Assembly: GCA_902491215.1 (NCBI GenBank)
Contig: CABUGV010000007.1
Location: 46,431-110,430, forward strand
Source: 43-108 sp001915545
GTDB taxonomy: Bacteria > Bacteroidota > Bacteroidia > Bacteroidales > Bacteroidaceae
Reading direction: 5' to 3'
DNA length: 64,000 nt
Each line of letters begins with the position of its first letter. Position 1 is the first letter of the stretch. The notes below the pieces were generated by a model. The model saw only the letters and a list, made by a program, of their open reading frames with translations, had not been told where the DNA came from and did not search any database. Shown one piece after another: positions 34,137 through 42,393 of the stretch. Made by a program: the position numbers and the translations under genes.

Positions 34137-35219
34137 CTACTTATTTGTATTGTTTATCTTCGAACGATATACTCCTGGTGTGCATCCGTATTTCTTTTGA
34201 AATGCCCGCCTGAAAGTGCTTTGTGAATTGAAACCTGATTCCATCGATATGGAATCCAATGAATCATCGGTAGTGCGCAATAGTTCTTCTGCGTAAAGCA
34301 AACGTCTTTGGTTCACGTAGTCAAAGAAGGTAATGCCCAACTCATTGTTAAGATAGTCTGATATATATGTTCTGTTTGTTCCTATTTCATGTGCCAGATC
34401 AATTATTGTCAAGCGAGGGTTCAGATATAGTTTCTTTTCCTCGAATGTTTTGTTGAACTGTTCCGCAAACGCATATTTTGACTCCTGTGTTTCTGTTTCG
34501 TAGGTATTTGCGTTGTTGTCATCAAAATCTGAAGGAGAGGATGTCATGATTTCCATTTCTACATTTTCTTGTCTATTTATGAATCTGCATATTAACAACC
34601 AGATAAAACATGATAGGAAGTAGTATAGGGTGTCTGTAACTGCTTCAAGGTAGAAGCATGATAAGCTCCATAGTCCGAGAAAAAGTACGAACGACAATAT
34701 TATGACGTATAGCCATTTCAGGTCTATATTTTCACTGTAGGAATATGTTTCCTTCATGTGTTTGTGGTAAATAGGTATGCACACCAGAGAATATATCATG
34801 ACGCATAGTCCGTATATGGCAGAATACCATGTGCTGATTGTGTATAACCTTTCTTCTTTTGTGAAAATATATGCTGTAGCCAGAAGCAGGAATGGTGTTG
34901 TGTGTATGACGACTGTTTTCCATGTAAGTGATTTCGGTTTTAGAAGTTCAAAAAGTATGAAGGCGCATGTTGCTATTGATGGAGTGTCGAACATGATGAA
35001 CAGTTTTCTGAGATAGTCGCATTCGTAGTAACCACCCAGAAGCATGAATGCATCCTTGTATGATTGGATTGCCCATAGCAGAAGAACATAGCCTGTTACC
35101 ACTCTAAGTCTTTTGTTTTTTCCTGCTGTACGCAGGAAATATGCGCTCATCATGGTGAGGAATGTCATGTTGGCTCCTGCCGCGTAGTACATTATGTTAA
35201 TTGATAATGTTTCGTCCAT
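34137..35219 (-). CDS. Membrane-anchored AraC family regulator
   Basis: A 360-residue protein with about seven hydrophobic helices in the first 220 residues and an AraC/XylS DNA-binding domain at about 260-355. The latter has L-T-I-I-D-L-A-H-E-I-G-T-N-R-T-Y-I-S (first helix-turn-helix) and S-I-S-M-E-S-G-F-N-S-Q-S-T-F-R-R-A-F (second), ending in the family phrase G-C-T-P-G-V-Y-R. The layout suggests a sensor that detects a membrane or periplasmic signal and controls DNA directly. It is transcribed away from the repeat array. A TATATTTG -7 box (complement of 35318-35325) lies about 100 bases upstream. Targets are unknown; the neighbouring polysaccharide genes are candidates. Confidence 0.87.
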   Translation of the reverse strand: MDETLSINIMYYAAGANMTFLTMMSAYFLRTAGKNKRLRVVTGYVLLLWAIQSYKDAFMLLGGYYECDYLRKLFIMFDTPSIATCAFILFELLKPKSLTWKTVVIHTTPFLLLATAYIFTKEERLYTISTWYSAIYGLCVMIYSLVCIPIYHKHMKETYSYSENIDLKWLYVIILSFVLFLGLWSLSCFYLEAVTDTLYYFLSCFIWLLICRFINRQENVEMEIMTSSPSDFDDNNANTYETETQESKYAFAEQFNKTFEEKKLYLNPRLTIIDLAHEIGTNRTYISDYLNNELGITFFDYVNQRRLLYAEELLRTTDDSLDSISMESGFNSQSTFRRAFQKKYGCTPGVYRSKINNTNK

Positions 35220-35518
35220 TTGTGAGATTCATGTAGAGTTCAAGGTTGAATTTGTACGCTCATGTCTGATAGCTGTGGTTCTTTTATGTTGTTTCAAGTG
35301 CTGTGTCGTTTTCTAGGCAAATATATGTCTTATAGTTGTTTCTATGTTTGCATACAGTAAAAAAGTGTTAAAACTGTCAGAAACCGTAAAATTTCCTCCT
35401 CCCCCGTTTCAGGATGTTGTGTGAATGCTGTATTCCGCAAAATGTAATTTCAGGGCCGTTTATTATATTCCTGCGTTTGTTCATAAAAAAGTAAGGCATC
35501 GCCTGTTGGGACGATGTT
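35220..35518 (-). terminator. Gap between GT2 and AraC genes, with GT2 terminator
   Basis: The gap holds the upstream region of the AraC-type gene and, at 35485-35527, the terminator of the GT2 gene: AAAAGTAAGGCATCG pairs with CGATGTTTTACTTTT (two G-T wobbles, ten-base loop). The hairpin overlaps the GT2 stop codon (35519-35521), and on the minus strand a T run follows. No gene is seen in the gap. Confidence 0.7.
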
Positions 35519-36376
35519 TTACTTTTTCAATTCTTTGTTGGCTTCTTCCACCATTTTCCTTATTCCTTCAATCTTGTCTGCGTATCGCCCGTTAAGATTC
35601 TTTCCGTTGACGACACAGAGATGTGCTGTCACTTTGTTGTTCCACAGTCTCATGCCGCCGACGCTGAGAGAACGGCCTCCTGCTTTGTACCATCCTACCT
35701 GCAGACCGCACAGCCATGCGCGCATGCACAGTTCGTAGTCGTCGTATTGATATGGGGCAAGCGAGAAATCGATGTGTTTCAGCTCTTCCAGGAACAGTTC
35801 GCGGTCAATCCACATCGGTGCGCGGTTTACAGCTTCTACAAAGCGGAATCCTGTAGTGCCGGCAGTAATCGATTCGCCTCTGATCCTTCCCTCAGGGAAT
35901 ACGATGTGCAGGCCGTCCATTCCGCCGAGGATAGCCATTTTGGGATGTTCGGCAAACAGTCTGAGTGCTTCTTCGGCCCAGTCCATGTTGTCGAATATGT
36001 CATCATCCTGCATCAATGCCACGTATCTGGCGTTGGCTATGCGTATTGCACGGTCGTACATCACGTTTTCATACAAGTCGTTGGCCCTGAGCATGAATTC
36101 GTTTGCTCCGGTCAGGTGTGCCGCGATGCGTTTTGTGTGTTCAGGTGTCGAACCGTCGTCCATCACGATTATCTCCGAATCGGGGCATTTTCTCAGCAGG
36201 TCGACAATCTGGCAAACCTGCAGACTCTTGTTGTGCGACTGTATGACGAAACTTATACGTGGAGCATTATTGTAATGCTTGTCTTTCCACGAAGTTATTG
36301 TTTTCTTGTTGTTGGCACTTCCTGTACGCTTCATCAGCGCCAGTTTCACCTTGTCTATTGTAAGTTTGATGTTCAT
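35519..36376 (-). CDS. GT2 family glycosyltransferase
   Basis: A 285-residue cytosolic GT-A enzyme. R-I-S-F-V-I-Q-S-H-N-K-S opens the nucleotide-sugar fold near residue 39, E-I-I-V-M-D-D-G-S-T-P-E follows near 67, and the metal-binding motif is A-L-M-Q-D-D-D-I-F-D-N near 118-128. About 35 N-terminal residues precede the fold and contain a basic helix. The acyltransferase gene lies 52 bases upstream on the same strand, so the two are likely one operon for glycan assembly or decoration. Donor and acceptor are not predictable. Confidence 0.87.
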   Translation of the reverse strand: MNIKLTIDKVKLALMKRTGSANNKKTITSWKDKHYNNAPRISFVIQSHNKSLQVCQIVDLLRKCPDSEIIVMDDGSTPEHTKRIAAHLTGANEFMLRANDLYENVMYDRAIRIANARYVALMQDDDIFDNMDWAEEALRLFAEHPKMAILGGMDGLHIVFPEGRIRGESITAGTTGFRFVEAVNRAPMWIDRELFLEELKHIDFSLAPYQYDDYELCMRAWLCGLQVGWYKAGGRSLSVGGMRLWNNKVTAHLCVVNGKNLNGRYADKIEGIRKMVEEANKELKK

Positions 36377-36428
36377 TGTCGTTGTTTTAGTGAAAATCGG
36401 TCAGTGCAATACTGCATAAATAAATATG

Positions 36429-37523
36429 TCAACGTCCGAAAAGATATTTCTTAAGGAACGGGCTTATTCTGATAATGTTTGATACTACAATACAGAATCC
36501 GACTACAAGCAGGCTGAAAACCAGTGATATTGTCGTGTCGAGCACGAAATTGTGTGGGTTTGCATCCAGAAATTTTCCTACACATTTGAGGTTCGGCATG
36601 AAAAGGAAGTGGAGCAGATATATATCGAGTGTACGTGCACCGATATATTGCAGCATGCGTCCTATTCGGTTTTCCTTTGTGAAATAGTCCTTGTAGTATC
36701 TGAAAGTCATGAATATTATGAGAAGCAATGTATACATGGCCGTTGTGCGAGGCAGATTGGTTACCTGCATACGGCAGACATGCCATTTGAGGAAGTCGGC
36801 ACAGCAGATGAATGCCACGATGAGGCATGTGAGGAAGAAACCGCGTGTGTCGAAAAGTTTCTGGAAATTGCCCCAATAGCGGCGCACTATGTTTCCGAAA
36901 AGGAAAAAGTGGAAAAACTGCATTGTCTGTATAAGACTTGAGTATTTGTAGAATGGTGCATTATGGTAAGTGAACCATGCCGGCATATAGACAGTTGCGT
37001 AGATGCAGAGGGCTGCGAACCACAATATTGCAATAGGTATCCACGAGCGCCACTTGAGCTTGTATTCAACAAATGAAAAAAGATAATATACGATGAACAT
37101 GTGGAGCAATGACCATGTGAACCAGTATCCGCCTTTGGTTGGAGATGCCATGACGGCGTTGATGCCGGTCATGAAGTCCGGATATTTTACCACCACAAAT
37201 ACGTACAGGAATACAAGCGTAGGGAATATCTGTATCTTAACTTTCTTCCATACAAGTGTACCCAGAGTATTTCCGCTCCATGTAAGGTTTGATTTGTATG
37301 CAAGAAAACCGCTTATGAAGAAAAACAGCGGCATACGGAACAGAACGAACAGCGGAAGCACCGATGATTCTTTGATACTCTGGTCGAATCCGATCAAACT
37401 GACGTGGTAGGCCACAACAAGTATCATTGTGAAGCCTCTCATGGCATCCAGCCATTCCATGCGAGGCGCCTTCTTTGCGCCCGGAGCCATGGCCGTTGTC
37501 GTAATTATGTTGTTTGGTGCCAT
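36429..37523 (-). CDS. Acyltransferase 3 family membrane protein
   Basis: A 364-residue protein with about ten membrane segments. The family opening is R-M-E-W-L-D-A-M-R-G-F-T-M-I-L-V-V-A-Y-H (conserved Arg and His) near residues 21-40, followed by F-R-M-P-L-F-F-F-I-S-G-F near 67-78, the second conserved region. Such proteins transfer acetyl or other acyl groups to sugars of exopolysaccharide or lipopolysaccharide. With the GT2 gene downstream it probably modifies the same glycan. A TAAATTTG -7 box (complement of 37598-37605) lies about 75 bases upstream, but no -33 partner was found. Confidence 0.88.
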   Translation of the reverse strand: MAPNNIITTTAMAPGAKKAPRMEWLDAMRGFTMILVVAYHVSLIGFDQSIKESSVLPLFVLFRMPLFFFISGFLAYKSNLTWSGNTLGTLVWKKVKIQIFPTLVFLYVFVVVKYPDFMTGINAVMASPTKGGYWFTWSLLHMFIVYYLFSFVEYKLKWRSWIPIAILWFAALCIYATVYMPAWFTYHNAPFYKYSSLIQTMQFFHFFLFGNIVRRYWGNFQKLFDTRGFFLTCLIVAFICCADFLKWHVCRMQVTNLPRTTAMYTLLLIIFMTFRYYKDYFTKENRIGRMLQYIGARTLDIYLLHFLFMPNLKCVGKFLDANPHNFVLDTTISLVFSLLVVGFCIVVSNIIRISPFLKKYLFGR

Positions 37524-37801
37524 ATATAAGACATGTTTTGGTTTGTCTATTCTGAATAGCTGTTTATCAGGCTGGTGAGACCCTAAAACCCTTGCCGCAA
37601 ATTTATGCTTTTTTTTATTCGCTTCCTAACTTTTTAACTTTCCTGTTTACGCTTAAAGCTATCAGGGCTAAATCTATAAAGTGTTTGTTTAATCATTTTG
37701 TCACTACATTTGCCGTTTTTATCGCAGATTTTGGAAAATAAACAAATTTTTGATATGCGGATTTATAAATATGCATATATTTACGGCTTAAAACTGATAT
37801 T

Positions 37802-38743
37802 ATGAGACTAAAAGGGATAGTTTTTTTGTGTGTTGCCACTGCTTCAATATCGTCTTTTATGGTGGCATGCGATTCTTCTTCTGAAGGAAGCTCTGATTCT
37901 GCAAAATCTAAGATTGTTGTTTCAGACAGTGTTTCTTCGGATTACAAGCCGTCGCGTAAGGCTGAGGCTGGTTTTGAATGGGAAGAAGTTAAAGGTGTAG
38001 GATTGAGATTTTTTGCACAGCGCAACGAATCTATACGTGCCGTTACGGATGCTTCTGTCCTTGGGGTGAGGATTGAGCGTACAGTAGGAGGAAAGAAAGA
38101 TTATTCAGAGCCTGTTGTAAAGGTCTTCAATATTGATGCCAATTTTATTCAGTCATTGCTTCCGCAATTGAGAAAGTCGCCTAGACTGCCTGGTGCTTCG
38201 TGGCTCGACAGTGAAGAATGCGAGTTCAAGGAGGTTGAGTCCGGCAGGGTAGGTGTGACTCGATATGTATTGCAGCTGACAGGAAGGTCTGCAGAACTTC
38301 TTGCGGAAAGGGGCAAGCGTGAACCTGTGCCTTATACCTGCGGAGGTTGGGGTGTCGGAAACAGCGGAATGCGCTATTTTGAAGTGTTCTCGTCACATCC
38401 GGATAAGGCTGTATTTGTGGAAATCGGACAGGATGCTCCGCTGATTGATGAAAAAAGCATTGAACCTTACGATATAGTCAAGAAGGTGAAGGGTGAGATG
38501 GTGCTGGGACATGAGGTTCGCTCATTTACTGCCGACGGCGATTCTGCATCGTATTGGTTGATTGATGGAACAGATCAGGCCAGATTGAGGTATCGTGATG
38601 TTTTGGGTGCCGGTGCTGCTTCGTATTCTCCAGTAAATGTTGAACTTGAGGTGCAGTCTTTAGGCCGGTCTCTTGACGGATTCTCGCAGGATTATGATGG
38701 AGTATATTTTATAAATAAAATCATAAGCATGACGCGTAAGTGA
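37802..38743 (+). CDS. Hypothetical lipoprotein
   Basis: A 313-residue exported protein with a lipoprotein signal (hydrophobic segment ending F-M-V-A-C, Cys near residue 23), then a Ser-rich linker of about 25 residues. The remainder is mixed alpha-beta with Trp and Gly patches (P-Y-T-C-G-G-W-G-V-G-N-S-G-M-R-Y-F-E-V-F near 180-200). I do not recognise a family. It faces murF-alr across a shared terminator. A TACATTTG -7 box at 37705-37712 has a TTTG 17 bases upstream, slightly closer than usual. No function is proposed. Confidence 0.75.
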   Translation: MRLKGIVFLCVATASISSFMVACDSSSEGSSDSAKSKIVVSDSVSSDYKPSRKAEAGFEWEEVKGVGLRFFAQRNESIRAVTDASVLGVRIERTVGGKKDYSEPVVKVFNIDANFIQSLLPQLRKSPRLPGASWLDSEECEFKEVESGRVGVTRYVLQLTGRSAELLAERGKREPVPYTCGGWGVGNSGMRYFEVFSSHPDKAVFVEIGQDAPLIDEKSIEPYDIVKKVKGEMVLGHEVRSFTADGDSASYWLIDGTDQARLRYRDVLGAGAASYSPVNVELEVQSLGRSLDGFSQDYDGVYFINKIISMTRK

Positions 38744-38762
38744 TGATTTGAGAGTTTTAAAT

Positions 38763-38821
38763 AAAACAGCAGGTCGGAGAATGCCCGTGAATATTGCGGT
38801 ATTTCTCCGACCTGCTGTTTT
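38763..38821 (+). terminator. Bidirectional terminator, lipoprotein versus murF-alr
   Basis: Perfect 18-base arms AAACAGCAGGTCGGAGAA (38764-38781) and TTCTCCGACCTGCTGTTT (38803-38820) around a 21-base loop. T-rich tails exist on both strands (TTTTG on plus, TTTATTT on minus), which suits the two converging genes. Confidence 0.9.
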
Positions 38822-38850
38822 GTATATGTTAGTATAAAACTTGCTAAGTC

Positions 38851-41337
38851 TTATTCCTGTATATAAACGTGCTGTACTCGTGTTGATATGCATGTGAGTA
38901 CTTCGTATGGGATTGTGCCGAGTACGTCGCTGAGCACTGTTACCGGCAGTTCGTCGCCGAAGATTGTCACTGTGTCGCCTTCGTGGCAGTCGATGTCTGT
39001 CACGTCTATCATGCAGACGTCCATGCAGATGTTGCCTACGTAAGGTGCTTTCTTGCCGTTGACGAGGCAGTAGCAGTGGCCGTTGCCTAGATGACGGTTG
39101 AGACCGTCGGCATATCCGATAGGTATTGCCGCAATGCGGCTGTTGCGTGTGAGGTGTCCCTTACGGCTGTAGCCGACTGTGTCGACTGACGGTACATCAC
39201 GTATCTGCAATATCGTTGTCTTGAGAGTTGCTACGTTGTTTATTATTGCGTTGCTGCGCGGATTTATACCGTAGAGTCCGAGGCCAAGACGTACCATGTC
39301 GAGGTGATACTCCGGGAAATGTTCTATGCCGGCCGAGTTGCATATATGGCGCAGTATCTTGTGGCTGTAGGCCTGCTGGAGTTTTCGGCTGGCTTTGTCG
39401 TAGAGCTCGAACTGATGGCGTGAGAAACTGTCGAACTCGTCGCCGTCGCTTCCGACGAAGTGTGAGAACACTGAGCGCGGAACGAGTGCATTCTGTTTCT
39501 GCAGGATGCTGATGAGTTTTTCCATATCATGCTCTGGGTCGAAGCCGAGACGGTGCATTCCTGTGTCGAGCTTGATGTGTATAGGGAAATTCGTTATGCC
39601 TTCTCTTTCTGCTTCGTGTATGAGAGCTTCAAGTATGCTGAAACTGAATACTTCCGGTTCGAGGCGATAGTCGAAGAGCGTATGGAATGAAGTCGTTTCC
39701 GGATTCATTATCATGATGTTCGACGTGATGCCGGCATTGCGCAGATCGACACCTTCATCGGCTACTGCTACAGCAAGATAGTCTATGTTGTGGTCCTGGA
39801 GTGTCTTGGCAACTTCCACAGAGCCCATGCCGTAGGCCGATGCCTTGATCATGCAGACCATCTTGGTTTCGGGTTTCATGAATGAGCGGTAGTAGTTGAC
39901 GTTGTCGACAAGGGCATTCAGATTCACTTCGAGTATGGTCTGATGGACTTTCTGTGTCAGAAGGTCGGATATACGTTCGAAGTGGAAACTGCGTGCACCT
40001 TTTATCAGGATGAACTCGTCGGCCAACTGTCTGAAAATGTGGCTGGATATGAATTCTTCTGTCGATGCAAAGAAGTATTTCTCTATATTAAACAGGTGTG
40101 CACATGAAGATATGTCTTTGCCGACACCTATAATCTTGCTTATGCCGCGGCTTTCTGCAAGTGATGCTACACGCGAATAGAGTGCTTCTGCTGTTTCTCC
40201 GCTCTGAAGTATGTCGCTGAGTATGAGCGTGCGCTTCTGCCTGCTGGTGTCAGGACGTCTGGACATGAAGTCGAGAGCAATGTCGAGGGAGTGTATGTCG
40301 GAATTGTATGTGTCGTTGATCAGTGTACATCCGTTGCGTCCATTCTTTACTTCCATTCTCATGGCTACAGGTTCGAGACGGCTCATGCGCTCCATAATGT
40401 CTTCGATCGATGCAAACTGCTGCAGCTGGGTACATACAGCGAGGCATGTGAGAGAGTTGCGAATTGAGGCATCGTCTATGAACGGTATGGTGAATGTATG
40501 CTCTGCTCCGTCGATGAGGACTGTTATGTCGGTCGTTCCTGCATTTTTCTTTATGTCTGTAATTGTTATATCGCAACTGCATGATGCGTCGTTAGCCTTA
40601 TCATGCCATGCTGTTACAGCTGTGGCTTCTGGAAGTATGTTTCTGCAGGCTTTTATTGCAGGATCGTTCATGTTGAGCACAGCTTTTGGAGCAGATGACA
40701 GCAGACACATCTTTTCTCTGCACTTTTCTTCGTATGAATCAAAGTTCTCCTGATGTGCTTCACCGATGTTTGTTATGACGCCGATTGTTGGCTTTATTAT
40801 TGATGCTAGGTTCTGCATTTCGCCAGGCATTGAAATGCCGGCTTCGATGACGGCAAGGTCTGTGTTCTGGCCTATCAGCCACAAGGACATAGGTACGCCT
40901 ATCTGCGAATTGTAGCTTCTCGGGCTGCGGCAAACGTTGCACGACGGTGAGAGCAGCTGGTAGAGCCACTCCTTGACCGTGGTCTTTCCGTTGCTTCCGG
41001 TTATGGCGATGACCGGTATGTCGAAACGCATTCTATGGTGTTCGGCCAATTGCTGGAGTGCCTGTAGCGTGTCGCTTACGACCAGGAAATTGGCGTCGGT
41101 GCAATTCGGCATGTCGTCAGGAAGTTCGCTTACGACGAAATTGCGCACGCCATTCTTGTAAAGTTCACTGATGTAACGGTGGCCGTCGTTGCGTTTGGTC
41201 TTGATTGCAAAAAACAGTGTTTCTTCAGGAAAACAGAGTGAACGGCTGTCGGTCAACAGCCAGCTGATGTCAGCACCGGTATTGCCATGGCGCTCTGCTT
41301 TGATTATACCGGCTATTTGTTCAATCTTGTATTGCAT
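38851..41337 (-). CDS. murF: MurF-alanine racemase fusion
   Basis: An 828-residue fusion of two peptidoglycan enzymes. Residues 1 to about 450 are MurF, which adds D-Ala-D-Ala to the UDP-MurNAc tripeptide; the ATP loop I-T-G-S-N-G-K-T-T is near 110-118 and the substrate region N-D-T-Y-N-S near 340. Residues about 460-828 are alanine racemase. The PLP lysine is in I-K-A-S-A-Y-G-M-G near 498, the second catalytic Tyr in V-G-Y-S-R-K-G near 720, and the PLP-site segment is G-L-G-L-Y-G-I-N-P-R. The fusion is known in Bacteroidetes and places D-Ala supply beside its use. Its start overlaps the end of the GSCFA gene by 25 bases. It ends at the bidirectional terminator. Confidence 0.95.
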   Translation of the reverse strand: MQYKIEQIAGIIKAERHGNTGADISWLLTDSRSLCFPEETLFFAIKTKRNDGHRYISELYKNGVRNFVVSELPDDMPNCTDANFLVVSDTLQALQQLAEHHRMRFDIPVIAITGSNGKTTVKEWLYQLLSPSCNVCRSPRSYNSQIGVPMSLWLIGQNTDLAVIEAGISMPGEMQNLASIIKPTIGVITNIGEAHQENFDSYEEKCREKMCLLSSAPKAVLNMNDPAIKACRNILPEATAVTAWHDKANDASCSCDITITDIKKNAGTTDITVLIDGAEHTFTIPFIDDASIRNSLTCLAVCTQLQQFASIEDIMERMSRLEPVAMRMEVKNGRNGCTLINDTYNSDIHSLDIALDFMSRRPDTSRQKRTLILSDILQSGETAEALYSRVASLAESRGISKIIGVGKDISSCAHLFNIEKYFFASTEEFISSHIFRQLADEFILIKGARSFHFERISDLLTQKVHQTILEVNLNALVDNVNYYRSFMKPETKMVCMIKASAYGMGSVEVAKTLQDHNIDYLAVAVADEGVDLRNAGITSNIMIMNPETTSFHTLFDYRLEPEVFSFSILEALIHEAEREGITNFPIHIKLDTGMHRLGFDPEHDMEKLISILQKQNALVPRSVFSHFVGSDGDEFDSFSRHQFELYDKASRKLQQAYSHKILRHICNSAGIEHFPEYHLDMVRLGLGLYGINPRSNAIINNVATLKTTILQIRDVPSVDTVGYSRKGHLTRNSRIAAIPIGYADGLNRHLGNGHCYCLVNGKKAPYVGNICMDVCMIDVTDIDCHEGDTVTIFGDELPVTVLSDVLGTIPYEVLTCISTRVQHVYIQE

Positions 41338-42314
41338 AATGATAATTCTTCATCCATGTTGATGTATGGATGGTTTTCTGTTAGTTTTATTATTTTGTTT
41401 TTGGTGTTCTGTATGAATTTTTCGTATGCTTCTGACTCTGGCGCAAAAGGCTTATGAGCCAGGGCTGTCTGGATAGTTCTGCACTCGTCGGACAATTTGA
41501 CGGTAGATGGGCTGAAGAAGCATCCTGAGAAAAGCTCCCAGATGTAGTCGACGGCTATGGATGATGGATGGAGCATGTCGTCGGCATAGAAGCGATAGTC
41601 GCGCAGTTCGTCCATCATTATTTCGTATGCAGGAAAATAGCTGCAGAATGAAGAATTTGACGAACAGATGCTGTCAACAGCAAGGAGCAGGCCTGCTTTG
41701 CTGAGCTGATTGGCATGAAATCCGTCTTTGCGGTGCCTGATCGGACTTACTGTGAAGATTATTTCGAGTTTGGGCGACATGGTTTTAAGTTCGGATACCA
41801 GAGTGTTCCATTCGGAAACTATTTCTTCAGGCGTGAGGCGCTCTCGATTGAAAAGCTTGTCGTTCTGTTTGTGGCAGTTGGCCACGACAGAACCGTTCCG
41901 CTTGAGACGGTAGACCCACGATGAGCCGAACGTAATGATGAGCTTGTCTATATCTTTGAGTTGGAATGATGCTTTTGAGATTGAAGAATTGATGGTTGAA
42001 ATGCATTCAGACATGTCGGCTGATGAGAAACGGCTGTGGTGCATCCAGCTGTGCCACAAGCCATCGTTGCCGCGGAACAGTTCCTCATCGCCTTCACTGT
42101 ATATGCGTCCGGAAATAACCTGACGCAGGGCCTGTGAGATGGACAACGGGTTGTAGAGCGTTCCGAACGGATTGGCAAGGCAGTTGAATTTTGCTGATTT
42201 CAGTCGTTCGCCTATGTTGTCGGCAAAGCATGACCCCATGAGCATGATTTTGTCGGAATGGAGTATTTCGGAGCTTATTGCCGGCATTTCAACCTTAGTA
42301 AACAAATTAGGCAT
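41313..42314 (-). CDS. GSCFA domain protein
   Basis: A 333-residue cytosolic protein. The family-naming motif G-S-C-F-A-D-N-I-G-E-R-L is near residues 27-38, followed by A-N-P-F-G-T-L-Y-N-P, T-F-G-S-S-W-V-Y and V-S-P-I-R-H near 199-204. The last resembles the His of SGNH/GDSL hydrolases, and G-S-C-F could supply the nucleophile region. The substrate is unknown; in Bacteroidales the gene often precedes murF-alr. Here its 3' end overlaps murF-alr by 25 bases, so the two are co-translated and a cell-wall role is reasonable inference. It is divergent from dxs. Confidence 0.85.
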   Translation of the reverse strand: MPNLFTKVEMPAISSEILHSDKIMLMGSCFADNIGERLKSAKFNCLANPFGTLYNPLSISQALRQVISGRIYSEGDEELFRGNDGLWHSWMHHSRFSSADMSECISTINSSISKASFQLKDIDKLIITFGSSWVYRLKRNGSVVANCHKQNDKLFNRERLTPEEIVSEWNTLVSELKTMSPKLEIIFTVSPIRHRKDGFHANQLSKAGLLLAVDSICSSNSSFCSYFPAYEIMMDELRDYRFYADDMLHPSSIAVDYIWELFSGCFFSPSTVKLSDECRTIQTALAHKPFAPESEAYEKFIQNTKNKIIKLTENHPYINMDEELSLCNTRLNK

Positions 42315-42393
42315 CGTTAGTGCAATATTTTTTCACAAATGTAAACAACTTTCATTTAAATTCGTATTTTTGCAAGGTTATAAATGTTGAAAA

